A stretch of DNA of 64,000 nucleotides from the NCBI RefSeq assembly GCF_023168145.1, contig NZ_BQYK01000008.1:100704-164703 (forward strand). Direction: 5' to 3'. The position numbers and the translations under genes are program-made. This DNA is from Sporosarcina sp. NCCP-2222. GTDB taxonomy: Bacteria; Bacillota; Bacilli; Bacillales_A; Planococcaceae. Each line of letters begins with the position of its first letter. Position 1 is the stretch's first letter. The notes under the pieces are model-generated. The model was given only the letters and a program-made list of their open reading frames with translations, was not told where the DNA came from and made no database searches. Positions 8,123 to 16,750 of the stretch are shown here, in pieces.

Positions 8123-8660
8123 GAACGTCAGGTTAGCGGGCTGAACGCCAATAACTCCAGCAGAACGCCAATTAATCGATACGAACGCCAATAACTCCGG
8201 GTGAACGCCAATAAGTCGAAACGGACGCCAATAACTCCGGATGAACGCCAATTAATCGTAACGGACGTCAATAACTCCAGCCGAACGCCAATTAATCGTA
8301 ACGAACGCCAATAACTCCGGATGAACGCCAATTAATCGTAACGAACGCCAGATTACCGAAATGAACGCCAGAATAGCGAAACGAACGCCAGAATAGCGAA
8401 ACGAACGCCAGATTAACAAAGTGAACGCCAGAATAACGATACGAACGCCAGATTAACAAAGTGAACGCCAGAATACTAAAACGAACGCCAGATTAACAAA
8501 GTGAACGCCAGAATACTAAAACGAACGCCAGATTAACAAAGTGAACGCCAGAATACCGATACGAACGCCAGATTATCAAAATGAACGCCAGAATAGCGAA
8601 ACGAACGCCAGATTAACAAAGTGAACGCCAGAATAGCGAAACGAACGCCAGATTAATAGC
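8123..8660. repeat. Tandem array, 27 units of exactly 20 bp
   Basis: Every 20 bp the core GAACGCCA recurs (few variants such as GGACGCCA or GAACGTCA), from 8123 to the unit beginning at 8643, without a single insertion or deletion. The remaining 12 bases alternate between two types, giving a 40-bp higher-order unit. The left third uses tails of the ATAACTCC / ATTAATCG type; the right two thirds use GATTAACAAAGT / GAATAnCnAAAC. The preceding 20 bp (8103-8122) look like a decayed unit. It fills the gap between the 3' end of the nucleoside transporter and the start of the 7504-7995 gene. Confidence 0.95.
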
Positions 8661-8743
8661 AAGCACTGCCCAGATAATAATCACCTCGTCGAAAAACCGC
8701 TCCTCTCACTCTATCCCCACGCCACGTATTGCCCCAACACAAA

Positions 8744-8772
8744 AACCGTCCCGACAAAACGTCAGGACGGTT
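8744..8772 (-). terminator. Terminator of the nucleoside transporter gene
   Basis: AACCGTCC / GGACGGTT stem with an extra GAC/GTC pairing, followed on the minus strand by a TTTTTG run, 8 nt past the nupC-like stop. Confidence 0.85.
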
Positions 8773-8779
8773 CATTTGA

Positions 8780-10009
8780 TTACATAAACATACCAGCAAT
8801 CGTACCGCTCATAAGATTGGCGAGAGTTCCTGCCAAGACGGCTTTCATGCCTAGTTTTGCGACAACGCCGCGTTGGTTTTCTGCGAATGCGGTCATGCTG
8901 GCGATCAAGATTCCAAGTGAGCCGACATTGGCAAAGCCGCAAAGGGCGAATGTCATGATAGCGACGGTCTTGTCAGACAGCGAATCAATCAAAGGCTGGA
9001 ATGATGTAAAGGCGACCATTTCATTCAGCACCACTTTTTGGCCAAGCAAGTTGCCTGCCGTCAATGCTTCCGACCAAGGAACACCCATGACGAACGCAAG
9101 CGGGGAGAAGATATAGCCAAAAATTTGTTGAAGGGACAGTTTTGGATAGCCGAACCATCCGCCGATGCCTCCGAGTAAGCCATTGAACAAGGCCATGATT
9201 GAAATGAAAGCAATCAGCATGGCGATGATCAGTCCCGCCATCTTCAGCCCTTCCATGGCGCCTCTTGTAATTGCGTCAATCACGCTCGGCTTGACTTCAT
9301 CGGCGCTGGATGGCTTTGATTCCTTTGTTTCCACTATATTTAACGGCGTTTCCGTTTCCGGAATCAGGATTTTCGCGAATACGAGTCCAGCTGGAGCGGC
9401 CATGAAACTGGCGGCAAGCAAATAATTGATTGGAATGCCCAATGCGGCGTAGGCAAGGAGTGTTCCCCCTGCGACCGAGGCCAGTCCGCCGGTCATGACG
9501 GCGAAAATTTCGGAACGTGTCAACGTTTTAATGTATGGCTTGATGATCACTGGCGCTTCTTGAACACCTAGGAAGATGTTAGAGGCTGCCGTCAGCGACT
9601 CCGCCTTGCTTGTCCCAAGAATCTTGGAAAGTCCGCCTCCGATAATGCGGACGAAAAGCTGCATGATGCCAAAATGATAGAGTACAGAAATAAGTGCTGT
9701 TACGAATATTGCCATGGCAGCGACTCGGACTCCGAATATGAAACCGGTCGGCTGGGAAGCATCCGCCAATCCGCCGAAAACGAATGTTAATCCTTCGTTT
9801 CCATAATGGATTATATTGCGGACTCCTTCAGATATTTTTTCAAGTACCTCTCGGCCGAGTGCTGATTTCAGCACGATATAACCGAATAAAATTTGCAGCA
9901 CAACACCGATACCCACTACTCGATAGTTGATTCTTTTTTTATTCTCGGATAGTAGAAATGCAATCGCCAAGATGACGAGGCAGCCTAACAGCCCATATAG
10001 TATATTCAT
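8780..10009 (-). CDS. nupC: Concentrative nucleoside transporter (NupC/CNT family)
   Basis: 409 residues from ATG 10009, preceded by GGGGAGAGG at 3-5 nt; the 12 extra N-terminal codons of the longer frame are rejected. Hallmarks of CNT transporters are present: GLADASQPTGFIFGVR near residue 80, GVQEAPVIIKPY around 140, and GFANVGSLGILIASMTA near the C-terminus, with about 9-10 hydrophobic segments. It carries nucleosides into the cell, driven by H+ or Na+. It is divergent from the LacI-type regulator and has that regulator's operator at its promoter, linking it to the ribokinase/nucleoside hydrolase operon. Confidence 0.9.
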   Translation of the reverse strand: MNILYGLLGCLVILAIAFLLSENKKRINYRVVGIGVVLQILFGYIVLKSALGREVLEKISEGVRNIIHYGNEGLTFVFGGLADASQPTGFIFGVRVAAMAIFVTALISVLYHFGIMQLFVRIIGGGLSKILGTSKAESLTAASNIFLGVQEAPVIIKPYIKTLTRSEIFAVMTGGLASVAGGTLLAYAALGIPINYLLAASFMAAPAGLVFAKILIPETETPLNIVETKESKPSSADEVKPSVIDAITRGAMEGLKMAGLIIAMLIAFISIMALFNGLLGGIGGWFGYPKLSLQQIFGYIFSPLAFVMGVPWSEALTAGNLLGQKVVLNEMVAFTSFQPLIDSLSDKTVAIMTFALCGFANVGSLGILIASMTAFAENQRGVVAKLGMKAVLAGTLANLMSGTIAGMFM

Positions 10010-10050
10010 AGTCCTCTCCCCTACTCCAAAACTAAACTCATTCACACTAT

Positions 10051-10099
10051 TGTGTAATCGGTTACATGTAATTTACCACATGAATTTAGTGACTGTCAA
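10051..10099 (-). promoter_or_regulatory. Promoter and LacI-type operator of nupC
   Basis: On the minus strand -35 TTGACA (10094-10099) and -10 TAAATT (10070-10075) are 18 bp apart. Directly downstream lies a palindrome (10051-10068, + strand TGTGTAATCGGTTACATG). It matches the reverse complement of the operator before ribokinase at 16 of 18 positions. Confidence 0.8.
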
Positions 10100-10120
10100 T
10101 GTGATATTACAAGTCTTTCA

Positions 10121-10167
10121 TTGACCAAAACATGGATTATTGCTATGTTGGTGTAAACGATATCACA
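10121..10167 (+). promoter_or_regulatory. Promoter and autoregulatory operator of the LacI-type gene
   Basis: -35 TTGACC (10121-10126) and -10 TATGTT (10144-10149) are 17 bp apart. The operator-like GGTGTAAACGATATCACA (10150-10167) abuts the -10 and matches the ribokinase operator at about 14 of 18 positions. The weaker match fits autoregulation. Confidence 0.75.
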
Positions 10168-10180
10168 ATTGAGGTGCTTT

Positions 10181-11179
10181 ATGGCTACGATAAAAGACGT
10201 AAGCAAACTGGCCGGCGTATCTGTCGCTACCGTTTCTCGTTTCCTGAACAAGAACGGATATGTAAGCAAAGAGGCGGCACAAGCGATTACAGAAGTGATC
10301 GAAAAACTGAATTACCGTCCAAACAATATCGCAAGAAGTTTAGCAGGCAAAAAAACAGCGACTGTCGCGCTCATGGTACCGGATATTTTAAACCCCTTCT
10401 TTCCTGAAATCGCCCGAGCAGTGGAGGATGCCGCACATGAAATCGGTTACACAGTCATGCTGTGCAATACGGATAACGATGCAGACAAAGAGGCAAAGTA
10501 TATTGAGACGCTCATCCAGAAGCAGATCGACGGCCTCATCATCTCTTCCTATACGATAAAACCTGAACAAGTGGCCAAACTGCAGAAGCATTCCATCCCT
10601 GTCGTATTGATGGATAATGCATTGCCTGGACAAGATATCATTTCACTTCTTTCTGACAACCGGGAAGGCGGCATAGCGGCAACAAAGCATCTGATTGCCC
10701 AAGGATGCAAGAAAATCGTACATATTTGCGGCCCGATGCATATCACTTCCTCTCGCGAGAGAACGTTAGGTTATGAAGATGCATACAAAAAGACTGGCCA
10801 ATTCATGCCGAGTCTCATTACGTACAGTGATTTCACAGTGAAAGGCGGCTACGATTCGATGAAAGGACTGCTTGAAGCCCATCCCGATCTAGATGGAGTT
10901 TTCGCCAGCAATGACTTAATGGCTGCCGGAGCGGTCAAAGCTTTAATCGAACGGGGCATTACTGTGCCGGATGATGTAAAAGTCATCGGCTTCGATGGTA
11001 TTCATATGGAAATGATGATTCCAGAGCTATCTACCATTGCGCAGCCGATTTATGAAATCGGAAAGACCGCAATGGAATATGTCGTTGCGTTAATTAACCA
11101 AGAACCAATGGAAAAGAAAAGCAGACTGTTTGATGTCGAATTGATTGAAAAACAATCAACAAAAAAGGTGAGTTCCTAG
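10181..11179 (+). CDS. LacI-family repressor of ribonucleoside/ribose use
   Basis: 332 residues. The start ATG 10181 follows GAGGTG by about 4 nt. Residues 2-50 are the canonical LacI headpiece (ATIKDVSKLAGVSVATVSRF; hinge NNIARSL), followed by a periplasmic-binding-protein-like sensor domain with VASNDLMAAGA and VIGFDG motifs. It is RbsR/PurR-like. Three copies of one operator (own promoter, nupC, ribokinase operon) define its local regulon. The inducer is inferred to be a nucleoside, ribose or ribose phosphate. Confidence 0.9.
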   Translation: MATIKDVSKLAGVSVATVSRFLNKNGYVSKEAAQAITEVIEKLNYRPNNIARSLAGKKTATVALMVPDILNPFFPEIARAVEDAAHEIGYTVMLCNTDNDADKEAKYIETLIQKQIDGLIISSYTIKPEQVAKLQKHSIPVVLMDNALPGQDIISLLSDNREGGIAATKHLIAQGCKKIVHICGPMHITSSRERTLGYEDAYKKTGQFMPSLITYSDFTVKGGYDSMKGLLEAHPDLDGVFASNDLMAAGAVKALIERGITVPDDVKVIGFDGIHMEMMIPELSTIAQPIYEIGKTAMEYVVALINQEPMEKKSRLFDVELIEKQSTKKVSS

Positions 11180-11197
11180 TATATGGAACCCACCTTT
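11164..11197. terminator. Bidirectional terminator between lacI-type gene and NCS2 permease
   Basis: AAAGGTG-A-GTTCC / GGAAC-CC-ACCTTT stem overlapping the regulator stop codon. T/A-rich flanks on both sides serve the two convergent genes. Confidence 0.8.
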
Positions 11198-11199
11198 AT

Positions 11200-12486
11200 T
11201 TATCCTGTCACCTTATTCTTCTTTGAAGCTATTTCCATGATGAGTGAAATGAGAACTCCTACAAGCAGGCCATTGCTTATGATTGGCTGCATAAGAACTG
11301 GGAAGGTGCTAAATGAAGCTGGCGCAATCGTCATGACACTGAGTCCGATCAAGACTGGCAAGGTCAACCGATACAACGAGATTTCCTCCAGCGGCAATTG
11401 CCGGATATTCTTTACGGCATTGCCAAACAACTGTAAATAAGCGACAAACAGAACAGCATCTCCTATACTCATCGGCATGAGAGAGAAGAACGAACCGAAC
11501 AGCGGCACGAGACCCATCACAATGAAAAGCAATCCACCTAAAATAAAAGGCAGCCGCTGATAAATTTTCGTGCTTTCCAAGAAACCTATGGAGGAAGTAT
11601 AAGGGCCATAAGGGATAAGACCGAACAATCCAGCAACAATCGTATGCAAACCTGTCAGCACAAAGGCGCGCCGGTATTGGGCATCTGTTGTTTTTTGCTT
11701 AAATAGCTTTTCAATTGTGGTAATAGCCACTAAGGAGTTCGCCATATTAATCAATCCAGCGAGGAAAGCGGTTAAAATGATGCCGACATCCATTCGGAAC
11801 GCCCCCCAAGGCAAAAATGGAAATAACATAGAAGACCCACCACTCACTTGCACACTTGCCTTAAACAAAAGACTATGCGCTATCCAGCCAACAACCATCC
11901 CGATTAAAATCGAATAATTCCCGAGTTTGCCAAACCCTTTTACTGCCAGGATCAGAACTAACATCACGATGCCGATCGACAGCATGGCGACCGAAGCATC
12001 AATCTTTCCTTCTTCGTTTATTCCTAGCATCCCTTTGAAGAACACCATAATGAGCTGGCAGGATAATAAAAACAGATAGACCGTCAGCACGACGGGATTG
12101 AATATCTTCTTCAAGGTGCCGGCAAATCCAAATGCTCCGAGCAAAATTGTCATAATTCCAGCGAGAACAATACCGAGCGCAAGACTGCCCCCCACTTCAG
12201 CATAGCTGAGTCCAACTGCTGGCGCAGAAGCACAAAGACTGAGCACCAGCCCCCACCATACACCTCCGTGCCCTTCCATGAGTGGGTATTTATGACCCAA
12301 TGTTGCTTGCAAAATGCTCGCTGCTCCCGTTACGATGAATGACGTTCGGATGATGCCGGCGATTTCCAGATCGGGCAAATCAAATGCGGCCCCTACCGAT
12401 AACGGAACGACGACCGTATTGGCAAACATGAAAAACATCCATTGCACGCCAGCCAGTGACAATGCAGGTTTTGATAAAGCGTTCAT
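11200..12486 (-). CDS. NCS2-type uracil/xanthine permease
   Basis: 428 residues with about 12-14 membrane segments. The N-terminus MNALSKPALSLAGVQWMFFMFANTVVVPLSVG and LIPYGPYTSSIGFLESTKIYQR (the NCS2 signature region near the QT[S/T]GxG helix) fit the purine/pyrimidine permease family. AAGGAA lies 6 nt before the ATG. It is last in the ribokinase operon. It may handle the free base released by the nucleoside hydrolase, either by export or by uptake. Family firm, substrate inferred. Confidence 0.82.
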   Translation of the reverse strand: MNALSKPALSLAGVQWMFFMFANTVVVPLSVGAAFDLPDLEIAGIIRTSFIVTGAASILQATLGHKYPLMEGHGGVWWGLVLSLCASAPAVGLSYAEVGGSLALGIVLAGIMTILLGAFGFAGTLKKIFNPVVLTVYLFLLSCQLIMVFFKGMLGINEEGKIDASVAMLSIGIVMLVLILAVKGFGKLGNYSILIGMVVGWIAHSLLFKASVQVSGGSSMLFPFLPWGAFRMDVGIILTAFLAGLINMANSLVAITTIEKLFKQKTTDAQYRRAFVLTGLHTIVAGLFGLIPYGPYTSSIGFLESTKIYQRLPFILGGLLFIVMGLVPLFGSFFSLMPMSIGDAVLFVAYLQLFGNAVKNIRQLPLEEISLYRLTLPVLIGLSVMTIAPASFSTFPVLMQPIISNGLLVGVLISLIMEIASKKNKVTG

Positions 12487-12512
12487 CCAGTTTCCTTCTT
12501 TCTAAACGGAGA

Positions 12513-12539
12513 AGAGTCTGACACTTGTTGTCAGACTCT
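12513..12539. terminator. Intra-operon stem-loop
   Basis: An 11-bp perfect stem AGAGTCTGACA / TGTCAGACTCT between nucleoside hydrolase and NCS2 permease. The following T run on the minus strand is short (TTCTCC). It may partly terminate or set the dose of the last gene. Confidence 0.55.
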
Positions 12540-12550
12540 CCTTCCGCGGC

Positions 12551-13471
12551 TTATCTCCCTAACGTCTCAACTAACGTATCAATAAACCGTTCCCGGTCTA
12601 CTTCCAAGCAGACGTTCACGTTCGGCTCTTTCTTCGTCCAGCCCTTAAAATCGCAAACTGTGTGGCCGTCACATAAATCGCTGTTCGTTTCCACATCGAC
12701 ATAATACGGCACTGTCTGGACAAGGGATCGATCAAGAGCAACGCCTACCGCAAGCGGATCATGCATGGAACAAGCCCGGTTACCCGTTAATGTGAAATAG
12801 CGGTTGATGTAATGGACCGTAGATTCTTGCACGAAATCCCGAACTTCCCCAGCACGCATACGATCAATATCGCTTTCGGTCAAGAGTGTTTGCTGCGTTA
12901 CATCAAGTCCGACAAGAGTAATCGGAATGCCGGCGTGAAACACAATTTTTGCTGCTTCTGGATCGATATACATGTTGTACTCCGCGGTCGGTGTAATATT
13001 GCCCGGTGCACTGACAGCGCCACCCATGATGACAAGTTCCTTTACCCAATCCTTCAAACGGGGTTCTTTTCGGACTGCAAGTGCCATATTCGTCAACGGA
13101 GCCAGCAAAATGATCGTCAGTTCGCCTTTATGCTCTTTCGCCTGTTCGATAATAAAATCAGGGGCGAAGCCTTCTTCATTCACAGTGACTTCCATCTCTT
13201 TCAACGCACCGCCGATTCCGTCATTCCCATGCACGCTCACTTCAAAATGAGGATCTCTCAGCAATGGACGGTCTGCACCTTTAATAATCGGAACATCCTC
13301 CCTGCCCAGGAGCTTCATTACCTTTGTTGTGTTGATGGTTGCTTGGTCAAGGGATGTGTTGCCGTTGACTGTCGTAATGCCTAGAATGTCGGCTTGTCCA
13401 CTTTTCGCTGCCAGGCAAATCCCGATTGCGTCATCAATTCCTGTATCTACATCGATAATTACTTTTTTCAT
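12551..13471 (-). CDS. Inosine-uridine-type ribonucleoside hydrolase
   Basis: 306 residues, full length for the IUNH family. DVDTGIDDA at residues 7-15 is the calcium-binding Asp motif that defines the family; GNDGIGG and the MHDPLA motif near residue 230 are also present. It cleaves the N-glycosidic bond of ribonucleosides to base and ribose. Its start overlaps the end of the M20 gene (ATGA). The ribokinase of the same operon would phosphorylate the ribose released. Confidence 0.92.
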   Translation of the reverse strand: MKKVIIDVDTGIDDAIGICLAAKSGQADILGITTVNGNTSLDQATINTTKVMKLLGREDVPIIKGADRPLLRDPHFEVSVHGNDGIGGALKEMEVTVNEEGFAPDFIIEQAKEHKGELTIILLAPLTNMALAVRKEPRLKDWVKELVIMGGAVSAPGNITPTAEYNMYIDPEAAKIVFHAGIPITLVGLDVTQQTLLTESDIDRMRAGEVRDFVQESTVHYINRYFTLTGNRACSMHDPLAVGVALDRSLVQTVPYYVDVETNSDLCDGHTVCDFKGWTKKEPNVNVCLEVDRERFIDTLVETLGR

Positions 13472-14676
13472 GCTTTTGTTCCCCCTGCCTTATCTGATTC
13501 AAGTAAAGTTGTAATACATTCTACCGCAGTTGCGACTCCGTATTTCAGCGCATCCAGATTCACATGATACTTGGCGTTATGCCAAGGGAAGTTTTCTTTC
13601 TCAGTCGAACCAGTACCCCAGTACATGAAAACGGAAGGTACATGGTTTGCAACAATGGAAAAGTCGTCTCCACTCATATACGGATTTTCCACTTCCACGA
13701 CTTTATCTTCACCAAAAGCGGTACGTATTGCATTGGCCACAACATCCGTTAATTGAGGATCGTTCCAGCATGCAGGATAACCTCTGCTATAGTTATATTC
13801 ATAGGAACCGCCCCAAAATGATGTCACGGATTTGAGCAATGCCTCGATTTGCTCCTCGATGCGATCTTGCGTCTCCGTCTTAATCGTGCGGACAGTTCCC
13901 GAAATATCGACCCGGTCACACATGACATTTGACGTAAAGCCGCCGTTTACTGTACCGTACGTGATGACCGCGGGATCGAGCGGCGATGTTTGCCGGGAAA
14001 CAATGTTTTGTGTGCCGGCAATGAATTGGCCAGCCATTGCAATAGCATCAATCCCTTGCTGTGGCGCCGCCGCATGGCCGCCCTTCCCGATTAATGAAAG
14101 ATACACACGATCTGTATTGGCAAGCATATAGCCTTTTTTCATTTCAAACTTACCTGGCTCTAAAAATGGATTGGTGTGCAAGCAGATTGCTGCGTCCACT
14201 TTCGGATTTTCCAGAATCCCTTCATCGATCATCGGCTTTGCCCCGCCCGGCTGTACTTCTTCGGAAGGCTGGAACATCACTTTCACAGTTCCTTTCCAGT
14301 CAGCTTTCCGCTCCTTCAAAATGGTCAGCAGACCGAGCCCGATTGTCGTATGAGCGTCATGGCCGCATGCATGCATAGCGCCTTGGCGCTTGGAAGCATA
14401 CTCGAGTCCCGTCTGTTCCTCAATCGGAAGTGCATCGATATCACAACGGATCAGCACGGTCTTTCCTGGCTCACTTCCAGTCAATTCAGCACAAACACCA
14501 GTCTTCGCCATTTTTTTGTAAGGAACGCCGAGACGTTCCAATTCTTTACCAATAAATGCTTGTGTTTCGTATTCCTCTTTACTTAGCTCGGGATGCTGAT
14601 GCAAAAATGTATACGTGTCCTTTAAATAGGCTTCCAAGTTTTCCTCTATATATGATAATGAAATATGCTCCATCAC
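13468..14676 (-). CDS. M20-family amidohydrolase in the ribonucleoside operon
   Basis: 402 residues. IRCDIDALP and HACGHDAHTTIGLG are the M20D metal motifs; HTNPFLEPGKFEMKKG and the dimerisation lid follow. ATG starts at 14676 and 14673 are both possible, behind AGGAGG. It sits between ribokinase and nucleoside hydrolase, overlapping the latter by 4 nt. An N-acyl amino acid hydrolase is not an expected part of ribose salvage, so its substrate may be a modified or ring-opened nucleobase derivative. That last point is speculation. Confidence 0.85.
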   Translation of the reverse strand: MMEHISLSYIEENLEAYLKDTYTFLHQHPELSKEEYETQAFIGKELERLGVPYKKMAKTGVCAELTGSEPGKTVLIRCDIDALPIEEQTGLEYASKRQGAMHACGHDAHTTIGLGLLTILKERKADWKGTVKVMFQPSEEVQPGGAKPMIDEGILENPKVDAAICLHTNPFLEPGKFEMKKGYMLANTDRVYLSLIGKGGHAAAPQQGIDAIAMAGQFIAGTQNIVSRQTSPLDPAVITYGTVNGGFTSNVMCDRVDISGTVRTIKTETQDRIEEQIEALLKSVTSFWGGSYEYNYSRGYPACWNDPQLTDVVANAIRTAFGEDKVVEVENPYMSGDDFSIVANHVPSVFMYWGTGSTEKENFPWHNAKYHVNLDALKYGVATAVECITTLLESDKAGGTKA

Positions 14677-14685
14677 ACTGACCTC

Positions 14686-15591
14686 CTATTCCTTCAATTC
14701 ATTCAGGAACGGCATTCCTTCCTGGGCACCGAATTTTGTTACCGCCTTTGCCGAAACGTTGACTGCGAATGAAACCATTTCACTCATTGGCCAGCCATTT
14801 GTCACGCCGACTGCCAGTGCTCCATTGAATGAATCCCCGGCTCCCGTTGTATCCACTACGTCGACTCTAGGCGGAGGGACAATGTTTAACATGCCGTTGT
14901 CCAAATAAGCACATCCTTCCTCTCCGAGTGTCACGAGAAGAGTTTGCTTGTGCTTATTTTGCCATTCCTCCATCAGTGCCTGTAATTGTTCACGGGAGGA
15001 GAAGGAATGCCCAGACATCGCTTCAAATTCTGTTTCATTCGGTGTTAAGAAATCGACCAATTCAAGCAATTCCACAGGTAAATTTTGTGCAGGCGCCGGA
15101 TTCAAAATGGTTGTGACACCATGCTGCTTCGCCACTTTCAATACGTGTGCTACGGTGGCAAGCGGGATTTCCAGCTGGGTTACGAGCACATCAGCAGAAG
15201 CAATTGCCTGCTCGATACGCCCATCGATTTTTTCCGGAGTCACTGCAAAATTCGCCCCTGGCACAACGGTGATACAATTGTCGCGTTCAACGGAATAGAT
15301 ATTGGCAATTCCCGTCTGAACTCCATCAATCATTTCAACAAACGTTGTTCCTACTCCATTTGCTTTCAATTGTTCAAGAAGACTGCGGCCGAACTCATCG
15401 TTACCAACCGCTCCGACCATTTGAACATCGCCGCCAAGCCTAGCCATTGCAACAGCCTGATTAGCTCCTTTACCGCCAGGCAAGTAGGTGACTCGTTCAC
15501 CTAATATCGTTTCCCCCATTTTCGGGAGGCGGCTCGCCGAAATGACAATATCCATGTTTATGCTACCAACAACGACAATTTTCCTATTCAC
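14686..15591 (-). CDS. rbsK: Ribokinase
   Basis: 301 residues from GTG 15591, preceded by AGGTG at 5 nt; the longer frame to 15627 has no ribosome binding site and would run into the operator. PfkB motifs are complete: VVGSINMDIV at the N-terminus, PGGKGANQAVA around residue 40 and DTTGAGDSFNGALAVG near 250, with the catalytic Asp in GAGD. It phosphorylates ribose to ribose 5-phosphate in the cytosol. It is the first gene of a four-gene operon. Confidence 0.93.
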   Translation of the reverse strand: MNRKIVVVGSINMDIVISASRLPKMGETILGERVTYLPGGKGANQAVAMARLGGDVQMVGAVGNDEFGRSLLEQLKANGVGTTFVEMIDGVQTGIANIYSVERDNCITVVPGANFAVTPEKIDGRIEQAIASADVLVTQLEIPLATVAHVLKVAKQHGVTTILNPAPAQNLPVELLELVDFLTPNETEFEAMSGHSFSSREQLQALMEEWQNKHKQTLLVTLGEEGCAYLDNGMLNIVPPPRVDVVDTTGAGDSFNGALAVGVTNGWPMSEMVSFAVNVSAKAVTKFGAQEGMPFLNELKE

Positions 15592-15630
15592 CCTATCACC
15601 TATTCCATCCGTCATTCGATCAAACACCTA

Positions 15631-15680
15631 TGTGTAACCGATTACACATTAAGAATACCATACGCTTAACCACCTCGCAA
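15631..15680 (-). promoter_or_regulatory. Promoter and LacI-type operator of the ribokinase operon
   Basis: On the minus strand -35 TTGCGA (15675-15680) and -10 TATTCT (15652-15657) are 17 bp apart. The operator TGTGTAACCGATTACACA (15631-15648) is an almost perfect palindrome placed over the expected transcription start, the classic position for repression. Confidence 0.85.
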
Positions 15681-15827
15681 ATCGAATTCTGCACTGCTAT
15701 GTAAAATGTTTACGTACCATAATGGGATTATTCCCAACAACGTCTCTTGCTTTCTGCTCGATTCCAAACTTTGAATCGACTACAATGGACAACAATTGGA
15801 GTTAATTTTTTTGAGTGAGGTGTTACT

Positions 15828-16538
15828 ATGGGGAAACGCACCATTGCAACGATTTTTGCTTGTCTAGGCATCATATCTCTGCTCTATACCGTGCTGGCGA
15901 CCGCCTTCATCCGATTAACTGGCTTCGGGATTGTGAAGAAATTAAACAAGAACGGAATCGCCCTGACGTTCGATGACGGACCGCATCCCGTGTATACAGT
16001 AAAACTTTTGGATTTATTAAAGAAACATAATGTACAGGCGACCTTCTTTGTTGTTGGGGAAAAAGCGAAAGCCCACCCTGCTATTTTAAAAAGAATGCAT
16101 GAAGAAGGACATCAAATCGGCATTCATCATTTGCAGCACACATCAAGCTGGCTGTTAACGCCGACTCAATTAAAAATACAGCTGGCGGAAACAGAGCGTA
16201 TCATCCAGCAAGCGACGGGCGTTCGTCCAATCCTATACCGGCCACCTTGGGGCTTCTTGAATGCGGCTTCCATTCCGCTTGCACGATTACGGGGCTATCA
16301 AATTATTATATGGACTTACCATTTCAAAGATTGGAAGGTTGCAAGCTGCAAGACCCGCCTGCTGGACGGTTTACGACAGGTTCCGGCAGATGGTTCCATT
16401 ATTCTGCTGCATGATGACGGAACCAATCCTGGTGCGGATGATGATGCGCCTGGCGTAATGCTCGAAAAACTTGAGATCTTCTTAGAAGAAGCAACTGAAC
16501 AAGGCACTCCCTTCTTGCTCCCCTGCCCGCCCTCCTAA
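15828..16538 (+). CDS. Polysaccharide deacetylase family protein
   Basis: 236 residues; ATG follows GAGGTG at about 6 nt. A signal anchor covers residues 5-27. The NodB homology domain follows: ALTFDDGPHP (catalytic and metal Asp pair), GIHHLQHTS (H-x3-H type metal site), YRPPWG, and LLHDDG near the C-terminus. It would remove acetyl groups from peptidoglycan or another cell-surface glycan. The position is monocistronic, with its own terminator. Confidence 0.87.
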   Translation: MGKRTIATIFACLGIISLLYTVLATAFIRLTGFGIVKKLNKNGIALTFDDGPHPVYTVKLLDLLKKHNVQATFFVVGEKAKAHPAILKRMHEEGHQIGIHHLQHTSSWLLTPTQLKIQLAETERIIQQATGVRPILYRPPWGFLNAASIPLARLRGYQIIIWTYHFKDWKVASCKTRLLDGLRQVPADGSIILLHDDGTNPGADDDAPGVMLEKLEIFLEEATEQGTPFLLPCPPS

Positions 16539-16555
16539 ACGTAACATCTAACTTC

Positions 16556-16592
16556 AACACCCTTTGGATCGATTTCCGATCCGAAGGGTGTT
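16556..16592 (+). terminator. Terminator of the deacetylase gene
   Basis: AACACCCTT / AAGGGTGTT with inner GGATCG/CGATCC pairing, followed by TTTCTTTTCC. Confidence 0.85.
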
Positions 16593-16613
16593 TCTTTTCC
16601 ACAAGATAAAACA

Positions 16614-16731
16614 TTGTACAAATTTGTATAAGGTTTTACTTTCCTTTTGAAAAAATTCATGTATAATTCAGAGTAATAGACTAGATTTCCGTCTTCCTAA
16701 GGCTATAAACTATACAAACATTATACAAACA
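16614..16731 (+). promoter_or_regulatory. Promoter region of the carotenoid operon with repeated TACAA motifs
   Basis: A perfect -10 TATAAT lies at 16662-16667; no good -35 is seen, suggesting activator dependence. Upstream, TTGTACAA (16614-16621) and TTGTATAA (16624-16631) form a 10-bp-spaced pair. Downstream, TATACAAACA occurs twice with an 11-bp step (16711 and 16722). Such repeats could bind a regulator, for instance of the MerR type, but this is inference. Confidence 0.5.
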
Positions 16732-16750
16732 ATGAAATGAGGAGAATGGA

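Noticed and set aside
8128..8331. 67-codon minus-strand ORF with repeating RSYWRS-like sequence
   Set aside because: It is a by-product of the 20-bp tandem array and has no ribosome binding site or codon-level conservation.
8123..8660. CRISPR array
   Set aside because: Units are 20 bp with an 8-bp core and only 12 bp of related tails; there are no unique spacers and no cas genes nearby.
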